Source of the DNA: Mariprofundaceae bacterium | GTDB taxonomy: Bacteria; Pseudomonadota; Zetaproteobacteria; Mariprofundales; Mariprofundaceae | Direction of reading: 5' to 3' | Length of the DNA: 11,755 bases | Assembly (NCBI GenBank): GCA_030950975.1 | Contig: JAUZQL010000060.1 | Coordinates: 1-11,755, forward strand | Shown here: positions 1 through 7,103 of the stretch, piece after piece | Layout of the letters: every line of letters begins with the position of its first letter | Numbering within the stretch: the stretch's first letter is position 1 | Made by a program: the position numbers and the translations under genes | Notes under the pieces: generated by a model | Told to the model about the DNA's origin: nothing | Databases searched by the model: none | Seen by the model: only the letters and a program-made list of their open reading frames with translations

Positions 1-1
1 T

Positions 2-2056
2 ATTCAGGTCAATTTTGTGTCTTTGGATCATGTTGTACCTTTTTTACGTCAACTCGATAAGTCAGGTATCACCACACGTGAAGCATGTGGAAATACGGTG
101 CGGAATGTGACCAGTTGTTTCTTGGCAGGTCGTTGCCCTGCAGAACATGCGGATGTCAGTATTCATGCCCGTAAATTTGCAGAATATTTTTTACGTCATC
201 CTTTGGCACAGCAATTTCCACGTAAATTCAAAGTCAACTTCTCTGGATGTGCAAGCGATTGTGGTTTGGGTGGCATGCACGATATTGGTTTTATTGCGAC
301 ACATCAGGATGGTGTTGCAGGCTTTAAGGTTTGGGCTGCGGGCGGTTTATCATCACAAGCTGTGCAAGCAATTTTATTGGAAGAATTTATTCCTGAATCG
401 GATATTTTTTTAGTAGGCGAAGCCTTGATGCGCATTCATTTCAAATTTTCTGATCGCAAACACCGTGCGCGTGCACGTATGAAATATGTGATGCAAAAAT
501 TGGGTGCCGAAGGTTTCATTGCTGAATACAAAAAGCAACGAGCTGTGATTGAATCCACACATCAGCATGATACTGGTTTTGCAGAAGCAAACTGGCGTAC
601 GCCAACAGATGCGATGCCATTTGATGAAAGTGGTGTGGTTGATCAACATAATGGTAAAAAATCGATCCTATTGAATGTGTTTCGTGGTGATTTAACTGCG
701 ATCCAATGTCGTGCGGTGGCAGAAGCTGCTCGCTTGGGAAAAACCAACGCATTACGTGTCACGACTGAACAAGGTTTGGTCATGGTTGATGTCGATGAAA
801 ACTATGTGGATGATGTGGTAGAGATGCTAGGCAATGCGGGTATTCCAACGGCTTATGCACGTTCGATATCCGATATTACTGCTTGCCCCGGTACAGAAAC
901 ATGTCGCTTGGGCATTACGTCGAGTCGAGGTTTGGCAGCTGCTTTGCAACCATTGATGTCAGATTTGAAGCAAGATAGCAGCTTAGCAGGGATTACCGTC
1001 AAAGCATCGGGCTGCCAACATTCATGTGGTCGTCATCATATTGCTGATTTGGGCTTTCATGGCATGGCAAAAAAGGTCGCAGGTCAAGCTGTTCCCCATT
1101 ATCAATTGCATGTGGGTGGTTCAGGTGTGGCAGGTGAACCGTTTGCCTTTGCATCTGAATGGGTTCCAGCTAAATATGCTCCAGAAGCAGGCATGGCAGT
1201 TTTGAATGCTTATAAAGCTGGGCGTGAAGCGGATGAATCAGTACACGATTGGGCAAAACGCTTAGGTAAAGAAGGTTTGTCGGATATTTTAGTATCCTTT
1301 AAAGCTGATCCGGGTGAAGTGGATGGTTTGGTTTATGACTGGAATGAAAACGAAGTATTCAATACCAAAGGCAATAAAAAAGGTGAATGTGCTGGTGCTG
1401 TACTGTCCATGTCGGATGCTTTAATTTCTGAAGCTGAATATGAGTTATTGCTGGCACGTGCGCATGTCGATGCCATGTTCTGGGCTGAAGCGCAAACGGC
1501 CTTGCGTCGTTCAGCTATATCAACGGCGAGAGCGTTTTTAGTCGATTATGGTGAAGCACCTGAAGATGATGCTGAAGTATTTCCTAAGTTAATGCTTAAT
1601 GCAGCGGCAAATATTGAAGTAATGACAGGTTTTATGGCGGTACAAAGTGCTTTGATGAGCATTGATTTGGCAGAACCTGCGGCAGGCGTGACAAAACTTA
1701 AAGATGTTCAAGGTGCATGGCTGGCATTGGCAGAAAAACGCTTTGCTGCTGTTCCTGATGCAACTGAAGAAACAAACAACGTTGAAAATCAGGGTGAAAG
1801 CAACGATGAAGGCAAGGGTTCAGATGTAGTAAGCCTTGATTTATCAGGTGTGGCATGTCCAATGAATTTTGTGAAAACAAAAATTAAACTGACAACGATG
1901 GCGATTGGTTCTCAATTGGAAGTGATTCTTGATGATGGTGCGCCCATTAAAAATGTTCCTTTATCGTTAGAAGAACAAGGGCAGAAAATTCATGTGAAAG
2001 AGCAAATATCTGATACTCAATGGCGCATTGTGGTGGAAAAGATCTCACAAATCTAA
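2..2056 (+). CDS. Siroheme nitrite/sulfite reductase with C-terminal TusA domain (5' partial)
   Basis: The gene runs in from the left edge. The frame is open from base 2, so the GTG at base 17 is an internal Val, and roughly the first 100 residues are probably missing. Counting from that Val, both halves of the pseudo-twofold reductase core carry a C-x5-C plus C-x3-C set: C34/C40 with C78/C82, and C290/C296 with C333/C337. In this family the second set holds the siroheme-coupled 4Fe-4S cluster that reduces sulfite (or nitrite) by six electrons in the cytoplasm. No flavoprotein partner is encoded here, so ferredoxin is the likely donor. Residues about 456-570 form a helix-rich segment (possibly HEPN-like, unsure). 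An acidic linker at about 581-603 follows, then a TusA-like domain at 604-679 with Cys614 in CPMNF, where TusA normally has CPxP. The neighbouring APS reductase and ATP sulfurylase favour sulfite over nitrite as substrate. Confidence 0.9.
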   Translation: MQVNFVSLDHVVPFLRQLDKSGITTREACGNTVRNVTSCFLAGRCPAEHADVSIHARKFAEYFLRHPLAQQFPRKFKVNFSGCASDCGLGGMHDIGFIATHQDGVAGFKVWAAGGLSSQAVQAILLEEFIPESDIFLVGEALMRIHFKFSDRKHRARARMKYVMQKLGAEGFIAEYKKQRAVIESTHQHDTGFAEANWRTPTDAMPFDESGVVDQHNGKKSILLNVFRGDLTAIQCRAVAEAARLGKTNALRVTTEQGLVMVDVDENYVDDVVEMLGNAGIPTAYARSISDITACPGTETCRLGITSSRGLAAALQPLMSDLKQDSSLAGITVKASGCQHSCGRHHIADLGFHGMAKKVAGQAVPHYQLHVGGSGVAGEPFAFASEWVPAKYAPEAGMAVLNAYKAGREADESVHDWAKRLGKEGLSDILVSFKADPGEVDGLVYDWNENEVFNTKGNKKGECAGAVLSMSDALISEAEYELLLARAHVDAMFWAEAQTALRRSAISTARAFLVDYGEAPEDDAEVFPKLMLNAAANIEVMTGFMAVQSALMSIDLAEPAAGVTKLKDVQGAWLALAEKRFAAVPDATEETNNVENQGESNDEGKGSDVVSLDLSGVACPMNFVKTKIKLTTMAIGSQLEVILDDGAPIKNVPLSLEEQGQKIHVKEQISDTQWRIVVEKISQI

Positions 2057-2058
2057 CA

Positions 2059-4695
2059 ATGACAGACGATTTACATCCTTTTTCTAACCCTGGTCGTACC
2101 AAGCTTTCGCTGGTCAGTCGAGGCTTGGCTTTGCCTGATGGTTTGCCCAATGCATCACGCTGGTTAGCCCACGCCAATGGCACTGAAACGGTTTTGGATT
2201 TGCGTTTGTCTAGCGGACATTTTTGTACAGTACCTGTGGGTCAACCGTATACTGAAGCCAGTGGTTTCTCATTAAATGTTGACGCAAATGGTCAAGCATT
2301 GATGTCGTGTGGTGGTGAACTTGAATCGGTTGAACTGGTTGAAGCGCCTGCTTTTTATAGTCAGCAAACGCGAAAAGGTTCACGGATGGGAAGTTTTGCA
2401 TCCTTGCATGATCGTTTATTGATATTACAGCCTTTTATGGGCTGCGGCTTCTTTGCTCAAAAAGGTCAAGCCTGTGCTTATTGTCAGTTTGATTCGATGA
2501 TGAATGAGGTGACACCACCGTTACGAGATCCACTTGAACTGGTGGAAGTGGTGTTGGCTGCTTTGAAAGAACGTGAAGTGGACACGGTTTATTTATACAA
2601 TGGATTTAGTCAAGGCGATGATGTTGGACTATTGAGCTTGGTGCCTGTGCTTGCTTTGCTAAGAAGGCACTTGGGTCATCGTCAAATTGCTTTGGAAACA
2701 GTCGCACCGCAAGATTTAACGGCGCTTGATGCTTTATATGCTGCGGGTTTAGATATTTTTATCTGTAACCTTGAAGTTCATGATGAAGAACGATTTGCCG
2801 AAATTTGCCATGGTAAAGAAAAACATGGTGGGCAAGCGGCTATTTGGAAAACATTGGATTATGCCAAACATGTTTTTCGTGCTGGTGCTGTGGTGAGTCA
2901 CTTGATTGTGGGACTTGAACCCTTGGATTCAACCGTAAAAGCGATGAAAAATATGGTCGCAAAAGGTATTGTACCATTGTTGATTCCTTTTCGACCTTTG
3001 CCCAATACCCCTTTACAAGACGTACCGATTCCTTCATTGGATGAAGTCGAAAAGGCTTTGTTGTTGCAATATCAATTATTAGAAACATCGGGCATACCGA
3101 TGCATCGTTTACGTGATATGGGGCGTGTTTTGACACCGATGGAAAGTCGTGTTTTAGATGGTCATGAACCTGCTATTTCTGAACGTTGGGTGGTGTCGTC
3201 ATGGGGGCGGCGTTGGAATGGTTGGTTGGATGGTTTTCGTCGTTATTTAAGCGATACGGGAAAAGAAAAGCAACAAAATAAGCGTCCTTTTTATCAAGTT
3301 CTTGTGAAGCAATCATTGCCCTTTGTTGCGATGTTTCTACTTGCAGTGATGTTCGTGATCGGTATGTCGAGTGATGCCCCACAAGGTTTAAATGATTCGG
3401 CTTGGTATGCCTTGTTGATTTTCTTTTTGTGTCTTGTGTTGTGGATTACGCAGTTATTACCTTTGGCAATCAAATCATTGTTGGGTTTAGAATTGTTGAC
3501 CATGCTCGGGGTGTTACCAGCAAGCGAAGTCTTTGCACTGTTTGGAAATCCAGCGGTCTTTTTTATTTTAGGTGCTTTTATGTTGGTGGCAGGCGTGATT
3601 CAAAGTGGTTTATCTGAACATGTGGCACTCAATGTCTTGATTCGAGCTGCGGATAAACCGAAACGCTTGTTATGGATGATGATGTTATTGCCTGCATTGA
3701 TGGCATGTGTGATGCCTGAACATGCGGTGGCGGCGTTGTTTTTACCGATTGCTTGGGAAATTGTGCGTGCTTTGGGCTTGAAAAAAGGGCATGTGTATGG
3801 GCAAGCACTTTTTTTTGCCTTGGCTTGGGGAGCGATTATTGGTGGTGTGACTACATTATTGGGTGGTGCAAGAGGGCCGTTGGCTTTGGCATTAAGTAGC
3901 GAACTGACGGGGGAAACCTTTTCATTTTTCACGTGGACATTAGCAGCTTTTCCGATGGTCGTTTTATTGTTATGTGTTGCTGCCCTTTTATTAAGGCAAA
4001 TGACTCGTCATGTGGTGTTGGATTTATTTCAGGTTCAAGCATATTTTGAACAACGACGTTTGGAGTTGGGTGATTTAAGTATCAAAGGCTGGCTAATGGC
4101 AGGTTTGATGATGGTGACAGTTTTGGCTTGGTTATTGGCAGGACACGCCAATAGTTTGGCAAGTATATCGTTGGTGGCAGTGGTCTCGATGTTTGTGTTA
4201 CGCATTGTAACATGGAGTGATATCGAAAAGCATGTGTCTTGGAGTGTGGTACTTATGTATGGTGGAGCGATTGCCATTGGTAAAGCCCTATCGGATAGTG
4301 GTGCAGCGGTATGGTTAGCCCAAACATTGATTCTAGGTGATATGGTGGGTTTAGCGCTGTTGGCATTGTTGGTATTGTTGACCTTATTTTTTACGGAAGC
4401 TGTGAGTAATGCGGCAGCGGTCGCGATTGTTTTACCGATTGCCATTCCCGTGGGCTTAGCATCTGGATTTGATCCTGTAGCGATTGCATTGACGATTGGC
4501 TTGGTTTCAGGGTTTGCATTTATTTTACCGATGAGTACGCCGCCCAATGCGATGATTCATGCCACAGGTTATTTACGTTCATCCAGCATGTTGCGTTATG
4601 GTGGTATCTTGTCGTTATCAGCATTTGTCATATTTATGCTGGTATCTCAATACTGGTGGCCAGTAGTAGGTATATCTTTATGGAAGGTTCAATGA
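2059..4695 (+). CDS. Radical SAM enzyme-SLC13/DASS anion transporter fusion
   Basis: One uninterrupted 878-residue frame joins two unrelated proteins. I chose the ATG two bases after the reductase stop. An in-frame ATG at 2020 would overlap that gene by 37 bases. Residues 1 to about 398 look like a radical SAM enzyme. C129, C139 and C142 form C-x9-C-x2-C, the wide spacing known from Elp3-type enzymes, followed by a strand-helix barrel pattern (VYLYNGFSQ, LETVAPQDL, NLEVHD). Residues 399-410 are a charged linker. Residues 411-878 are a full-length SLC13/DASS permease with about 11-12 membrane segments. Its second-repeat signatures are SNA at 783-785 and TPPN at 827-830. The matching first-repeat positions read PEH (553-555) and GGARGP (602-607), unlike the usual SNT and TPPN. 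Sulfate uptake is inferred from the operon. The radical SAM reaction is unknown, and the linker should lie on the cytoplasmic side. Confidence 0.85.
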   Translation: MTDDLHPFSNPGRTKLSLVSRGLALPDGLPNASRWLAHANGTETVLDLRLSSGHFCTVPVGQPYTEASGFSLNVDANGQALMSCGGELESVELVEAPAFYSQQTRKGSRMGSFASLHDRLLILQPFMGCGFFAQKGQACAYCQFDSMMNEVTPPLRDPLELVEVVLAALKEREVDTVYLYNGFSQGDDVGLLSLVPVLALLRRHLGHRQIALETVAPQDLTALDALYAAGLDIFICNLEVHDEERFAEICHGKEKHGGQAAIWKTLDYAKHVFRAGAVVSHLIVGLEPLDSTVKAMKNMVAKGIVPLLIPFRPLPNTPLQDVPIPSLDEVEKALLLQYQLLETSGIPMHRLRDMGRVLTPMESRVLDGHEPAISERWVVSSWGRRWNGWLDGFRRYLSDTGKEKQQNKRPFYQVLVKQSLPFVAMFLLAVMFVIGMSSDAPQGLNDSAWYALLIFFLCLVLWITQLLPLAIKSLLGLELLTMLGVLPASEVFALFGNPAVFFILGAFMLVAGVIQSGLSEHVALNVLIRAADKPKRLLWMMMLLPALMACVMPEHAVAALFLPIAWEIVRALGLKKGHVYGQALFFALAWGAIIGGVTTLLGGARGPLALALSSELTGETFSFFTWTLAAFPMVVLLLCVAALLLRQMTRHVVLDLFQVQAYFEQRRLELGDLSIKGWLMAGLMMVTVLAWLLAGHANSLASISLVAVVSMFVLRIVTWSDIEKHVSWSVVLMYGGAIAIGKALSDSGAAVWLAQTLILGDMVGLALLALLVLLTLFFTEAVSNAAAVAIVLPIAIPVGLASGFDPVAIALTIGLVSGFAFILPMSTPPNAMIHATGYLRSSSMLRYGGILSLSAFVIFMLVSQYWWPVVGISLWKVQ
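4682..4687 (+). promoter_or_regulatory. Ribosome binding site fixing the cysH start
   Basis: GGAAGG lies four bases before the ATG at 4692, inside the last codons of the transporter fusion gene. It favours 4692 over the in-frame ATGs at 4656 and 4680, which lie upstream of or at the site itself. The chosen ATG overlaps the preceding TGA as ATGA, typical of translational coupling. Confidence 0.65.
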
Positions 4696-5414
4696 ATACA
4701 TTGATACATGAAACGCTTTTATTATTGAAAGAAGCAAAGCATCAACACGCTGATAAATTGATTTATTCGTGTAGTTTGAGTCCTCAAGGCATGGTCTTGA
4801 TTGATTTGATATGCCAGCATAATTTGGCTATTCGTATCGTCACATTGGATACGGGGCGTTTACCCAAAGCAACTTACGATTTGATGGATGCGATATGTGA
4901 ACGTTATGGCAAGGTGATTGATATTTGTTTCCCCAATGCTGACGAAGTAGAAGTCATGGTAAAAGAGGATGGTATCAATGGTTTTTATCGTTCCGTTGAG
5001 AATCGTAAACGGTGTTGTGCGATACGAAAAATTCATCCTTTGCAGAAGGTGTTGAAAGGTCAAGAAGCTTGGATTACAGGTCGGCGTAAAGATGAATCTA
5101 AAAATCGTGCTGATATGCAAGCGATTGAAGATGATCCTGTCTATGGTTTGAAAAAATATAACCCGATGCGAAATTGGACGGAAAAAGATGTATGGGCATA
5201 TATCCGTGAGCATGAGCTGCCTTATAATGCATTGCATGATAAATTTTATGTCTCGATTGGATGTGATTGTTGTACACGTGCGATTAGCGTGGGCGAAGAT
5301 CCTCGTTCAGGTCGTTGGTGGTGGGAAAATGAAGATACTTTGGTGGAATGTGGTTTGCATGTTAGCTCACTCAAAGCTTCTAAAGGTGAAAATGAATTAG
5401 GGGATGGTATCTAA
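4692..5414 (+). CDS. cysH: Adenylyl-sulfate (APS) reductase, 4Fe-4S type
   Basis: This 240-residue protein of the PAPS/APS reductase family reduces adenylyl sulfate to sulfite and AMP using thioredoxin or a similar thiol donor. The cluster ligands that mark the APS-specific branch are present: the pair C108-C109 in KRCCAIRK and C191/C194 in GCDCCTR. An extra Cys193 sits inside the second pair. The catalytic Cys220 lies in the ECGLH motif near the C terminus. LDTGRLP and the RWWWE segment are also typical. The nucleotide loop reads SCSLSPQG, where many relatives have an acidic pair. The gene overlaps the transporter fusion by four bases and abuts the DsrE2-like gene, so it belongs to the operon. 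The absence of an APS kinase nearby agrees with direct use of APS made by CysDN. Its product would feed the sulfite reductase upstream. Confidence 0.92.
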   Translation: MNTLIHETLLLLKEAKHQHADKLIYSCSLSPQGMVLIDLICQHNLAIRIVTLDTGRLPKATYDLMDAICERYGKVIDICFPNADEVEVMVKEDGINGFYRSVENRKRCCAIRKIHPLQKVLKGQEAWITGRRKDESKNRADMQAIEDDPVYGLKKYNPMRNWTEKDVWAYIREHELPYNALHDKFYVSIGCDCCTRAISVGEDPRSGRWWWENEDTLVECGLHVSSLKASKGENELGDGI

Positions 5415-5897
5415 ATGAATGAATCCAAAAAGGATATTACCATTGTGTGTTTTAGTGGTGATTTTGATAAAATTTTAGCCGCATTTACCATGGCAACTGG
5501 AGCTGCTGCTACGAATCGAAAAGTAACTATGTTTTTTACCTTCTGGGGCTTGAATGTGTTGAAAAAAGAACAGGGTAGAAAATGGCTTGGGCAAGGTATC
5601 ATGGCAAAGGTTTTTAATTTTTTGATGGGTGGTCGTAAAAAACTTCCGCTGTCTCGCTTAAACTTTGGTGGCATCAGCCCTAGTTTAATGACGAGCATGA
5701 TGAAAAAACACAATGTTGCAACCTTGCCTGAATTGATTGAGGCTGCGCACGCCTTGGGTATTCGTATATTGGCATGTGAAATGGCACTGCATATTTTAGA
5801 ATTGGAACGTGATGACTTGATTGAAGAAGTGGAAGATGTGGTGGGTGTTGCCACTTTTTTGAACGAATCAGAAAATGGTCATATTATTTTTGTGTGA
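5415..5897 (+). CDS. DsrE2-like (DsrE/DsrF/DrsH family) sulfur-handling protein
   Basis: This 160-residue protein resembles the DsrE2 branch of the DsrE/F family, small proteins that carry or pass on sulfane sulfur as a cysteine persulfide. What shows this is an N-terminal strand with Cys12 (TIVCFSGDFD), a small-residue helix (ATGAAATNRKV), a hydrophobic MFFTFWGL strand, and the conserved ILACEMAL segment with Cys121, which aligns with the usual active cysteine. The tail reads VGVATFL, another family hallmark. The ATG directly follows the cysH stop with no gap, and an AGGGGATGG stretch at the end of cysH can serve as ribosome binding site. A TusA-like gene lies nine bases downstream. TusA-DsrE2 pairs are known from sulfur-oxidising bacteria, but here the pair sits in an assimilation operon. 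Acceptance of sulfur from, or delivery to, TusA is inferred from context only. Confidence 0.8.
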   Translation: MNESKKDITIVCFSGDFDKILAAFTMATGAAATNRKVTMFFTFWGLNVLKKEQGRKWLGQGIMAKVFNFLMGGRKKLPLSRLNFGGISPSLMTSMMKKHNVATLPELIEAAHALGIRILACEMALHILELERDDLIEEVEDVVGVATFLNESENGHIIFV

Positions 5898-5906
5898 GGT
5901 GATGCA

Positions 5907-6125
5907 ATGAATTTTTTGGATATTACGCGAGAAACATGCCCAATGACGTTTGTGAAAGTGAAATTGGCGTTGGCAAAGATGGAAAGTGGGCAAGAATTGG
6001 AAGTGATTTTGAAAGCAGGCGAACCCTTAGAAAATGTGCCGCGTTCCTGTGAAGAACAAGGTTATCAAGTGTTATCTATTGATGATTGTGGTGATCATAA
6101 ACATCGTATCATGATTAAAAAATAA
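5907..6125 (+). CDS. Free-standing TusA-like sulfur carrier
   Basis: This 72-residue protein covers the whole two-layer TusA fold. Cys11 in ETCPMTFVK stands at the sulfur-carrying cysteine of TusA, but the second proline of the classical CPxP motif is replaced by Phe. It clearly resembles the domain at the end of the sulfite reductase at the left of the window. The two share CPM[NT]FVK, the LEVIL strand, a [PL]xNVP turn and an EEQG helix end. The ATG is preceded by GAGGTGAT at good spacing, which overlaps the stop of the DsrE2-like gene. In this family the cysteine passes persulfide sulfur between partner proteins. DsrE2 and the reductase tail are the obvious candidate partners. This is not assigned as the tRNA-thiolation TusA, because neither the motif nor the neighbours fit that role well. 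Confidence 0.85.
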   Translation: MNFLDITRETCPMTFVKVKLALAKMESGQELEVILKAGEPLENVPRSCEEQGYQVLSIDDCGDHKHRIMIKK

Positions 6126-6136
6126 GGATTGAAATA

Positions 6137-7045
6137 ATGAGTCAACATAAATTAACCCAACTAAAAGCACTGGAAGCTGAATCGATTCAGATTATTCGTG
6201 AAGTGGTAGCACAATTTCGTAACCCTGTGATGCTTTATTCTGTCGGTAAAGATTCTAGCGTTTTAGTACATTTGGCACGCAAAGCGTTTTACCCCGCACC
6301 GCTGCCATTCTCCTTATTGCATGTGGATACAGGTTACAAGTTCAAAGAAATGTATGAATTTCGAGATGCCTTTTGTAAAGAAATTGGTGCAGATTTAATT
6401 GTTCGTAGAAATGAAGATGCGATTGCCAAAGGTATGAACCCCAAAGAATTTGGGGTGGCGCGTTGTTGTGGTGCCTTGAAAACATCAGGCTTGTTGGATG
6501 CGCTGGAAGAAGGTGGTTATGATGCCGCTTTTGGTGGTGCACGCCGTGATGAAGAACGTTCTCGTGCCAAAGAACGTGTCTTTTCCATGCGTGATGAATT
6601 TGGTCAGTGGGATCCAAAAAACCAACGCCCTGAATTGTGGAGTCTCTATAATGGACGCATTCATGATGGTGAATCGGTGCGTGTATTTCCTATTTCAAAC
6701 TGGACAGAAATGGATATTTGGTCATATATCCGTGATGAAGGTATTCCCATTGTGCCATTATACTTTGCCAAAGAACGCCCAATGATTGAACGTGGCAATA
6801 TGCTTATTCCTTATTATGAAGAAAATAAGGATCAATTGCTTGAAGGTGAAAAGCCGACCATGGTGATGTCTCGTTTCCGTACTTTGGGCTGTAGCCCATG
6901 TACTGGTGCGGTGCGTTCTGATGCCACGAATATGGATGAAATTGTCATTGAAGCAGCAGCAGCTCGGCGCTCTGAACGTGAAACACGCATTATTGATCAC
7001 GGCTCTAATTCTATGGAAGATAAGAAAAAAGAAGGTTATTTCTAA
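6137..7045 (+). CDS. cysD: Sulfate adenylyltransferase subunit 2
   Basis: CysD is the catalytic small subunit of the GTP-driven ATP sulfurylase, which joins sulfate and ATP into APS plus pyrophosphate in the cytoplasm. The 302-residue length equals that of E. coli CysD. Residues 35-41 form the PP-loop SVGKDSS of the N-type ATP pyrophosphatase fold. LLHVDTGYKF, RRDEERSRAKER and the C-terminal TLGCSPCTGAV segment are also characteristic. The start is preceded by AAGGA at good spacing, 11 bases after the TusA-like gene. It is followed by cysN, its obligate partner. Confidence 0.96.
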   Translation: MSQHKLTQLKALEAESIQIIREVVAQFRNPVMLYSVGKDSSVLVHLARKAFYPAPLPFSLLHVDTGYKFKEMYEFRDAFCKEIGADLIVRRNEDAIAKGMNPKEFGVARCCGALKTSGLLDALEEGGYDAAFGGARRDEERSRAKERVFSMRDEFGQWDPKNQRPELWSLYNGRIHDGESVRVFPISNWTEMDIWSYIRDEGIPIVPLYFAKERPMIERGNMLIPYYEENKDQLLEGEKPTMVMSRFRTLGCSPCTGAVRSDATNMDEIVIEAAAARRSERETRIIDHGSNSMEDKKKEGYF

Positions 7046-7103
7046 AAAAACCATCTTGATACAAACAATCTGAATCATTTTAAGCGTTGATAGGTAATAA
7101 AAC

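Noticed and set aside
17..19. GTG as the true start of the sulfite reductase.
   Set aside because: The frame stays open to the window edge with family-like residues (IQVNF) before it, and the protein would lack its expected N-terminal part.
2020..2058. Upstream in-frame ATG as start of the radical SAM-transporter fusion.
   Set aside because: It lies inside the TusA domain of the preceding gene. The ATG at 2059 follows that stop by two bases and starts a sensible N terminus (MTDDLHPF).
3289..3306. Separate internal start for a stand-alone SLC13 transporter (GTG at 3304).
   Set aside because: No ribosome binding site at suitable spacing and no stop in the radical SAM frame. The GGGAAAAG stretch near 3259 is too far upstream. 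Internal initiation cannot be fully excluded.
4035..4547. Minus-strand ORF of 170 codons inside the transporter region.
   Set aside because: It mirrors the hydrophobic codons of the SLC13 half and has the Asn/Thr/Ala-rich composition typical of an antisense shadow.
7056..7084. TTGATA and TTTAAG with 17-base spacing before cysN, resembling a sigma-70 promoter.
   Set aside because: The -10 matches only four of six positions and the implied leader would be about a dozen bases. Such matches are frequent in AT-rich gaps, and cysN is better explained as the last gene of the operon.
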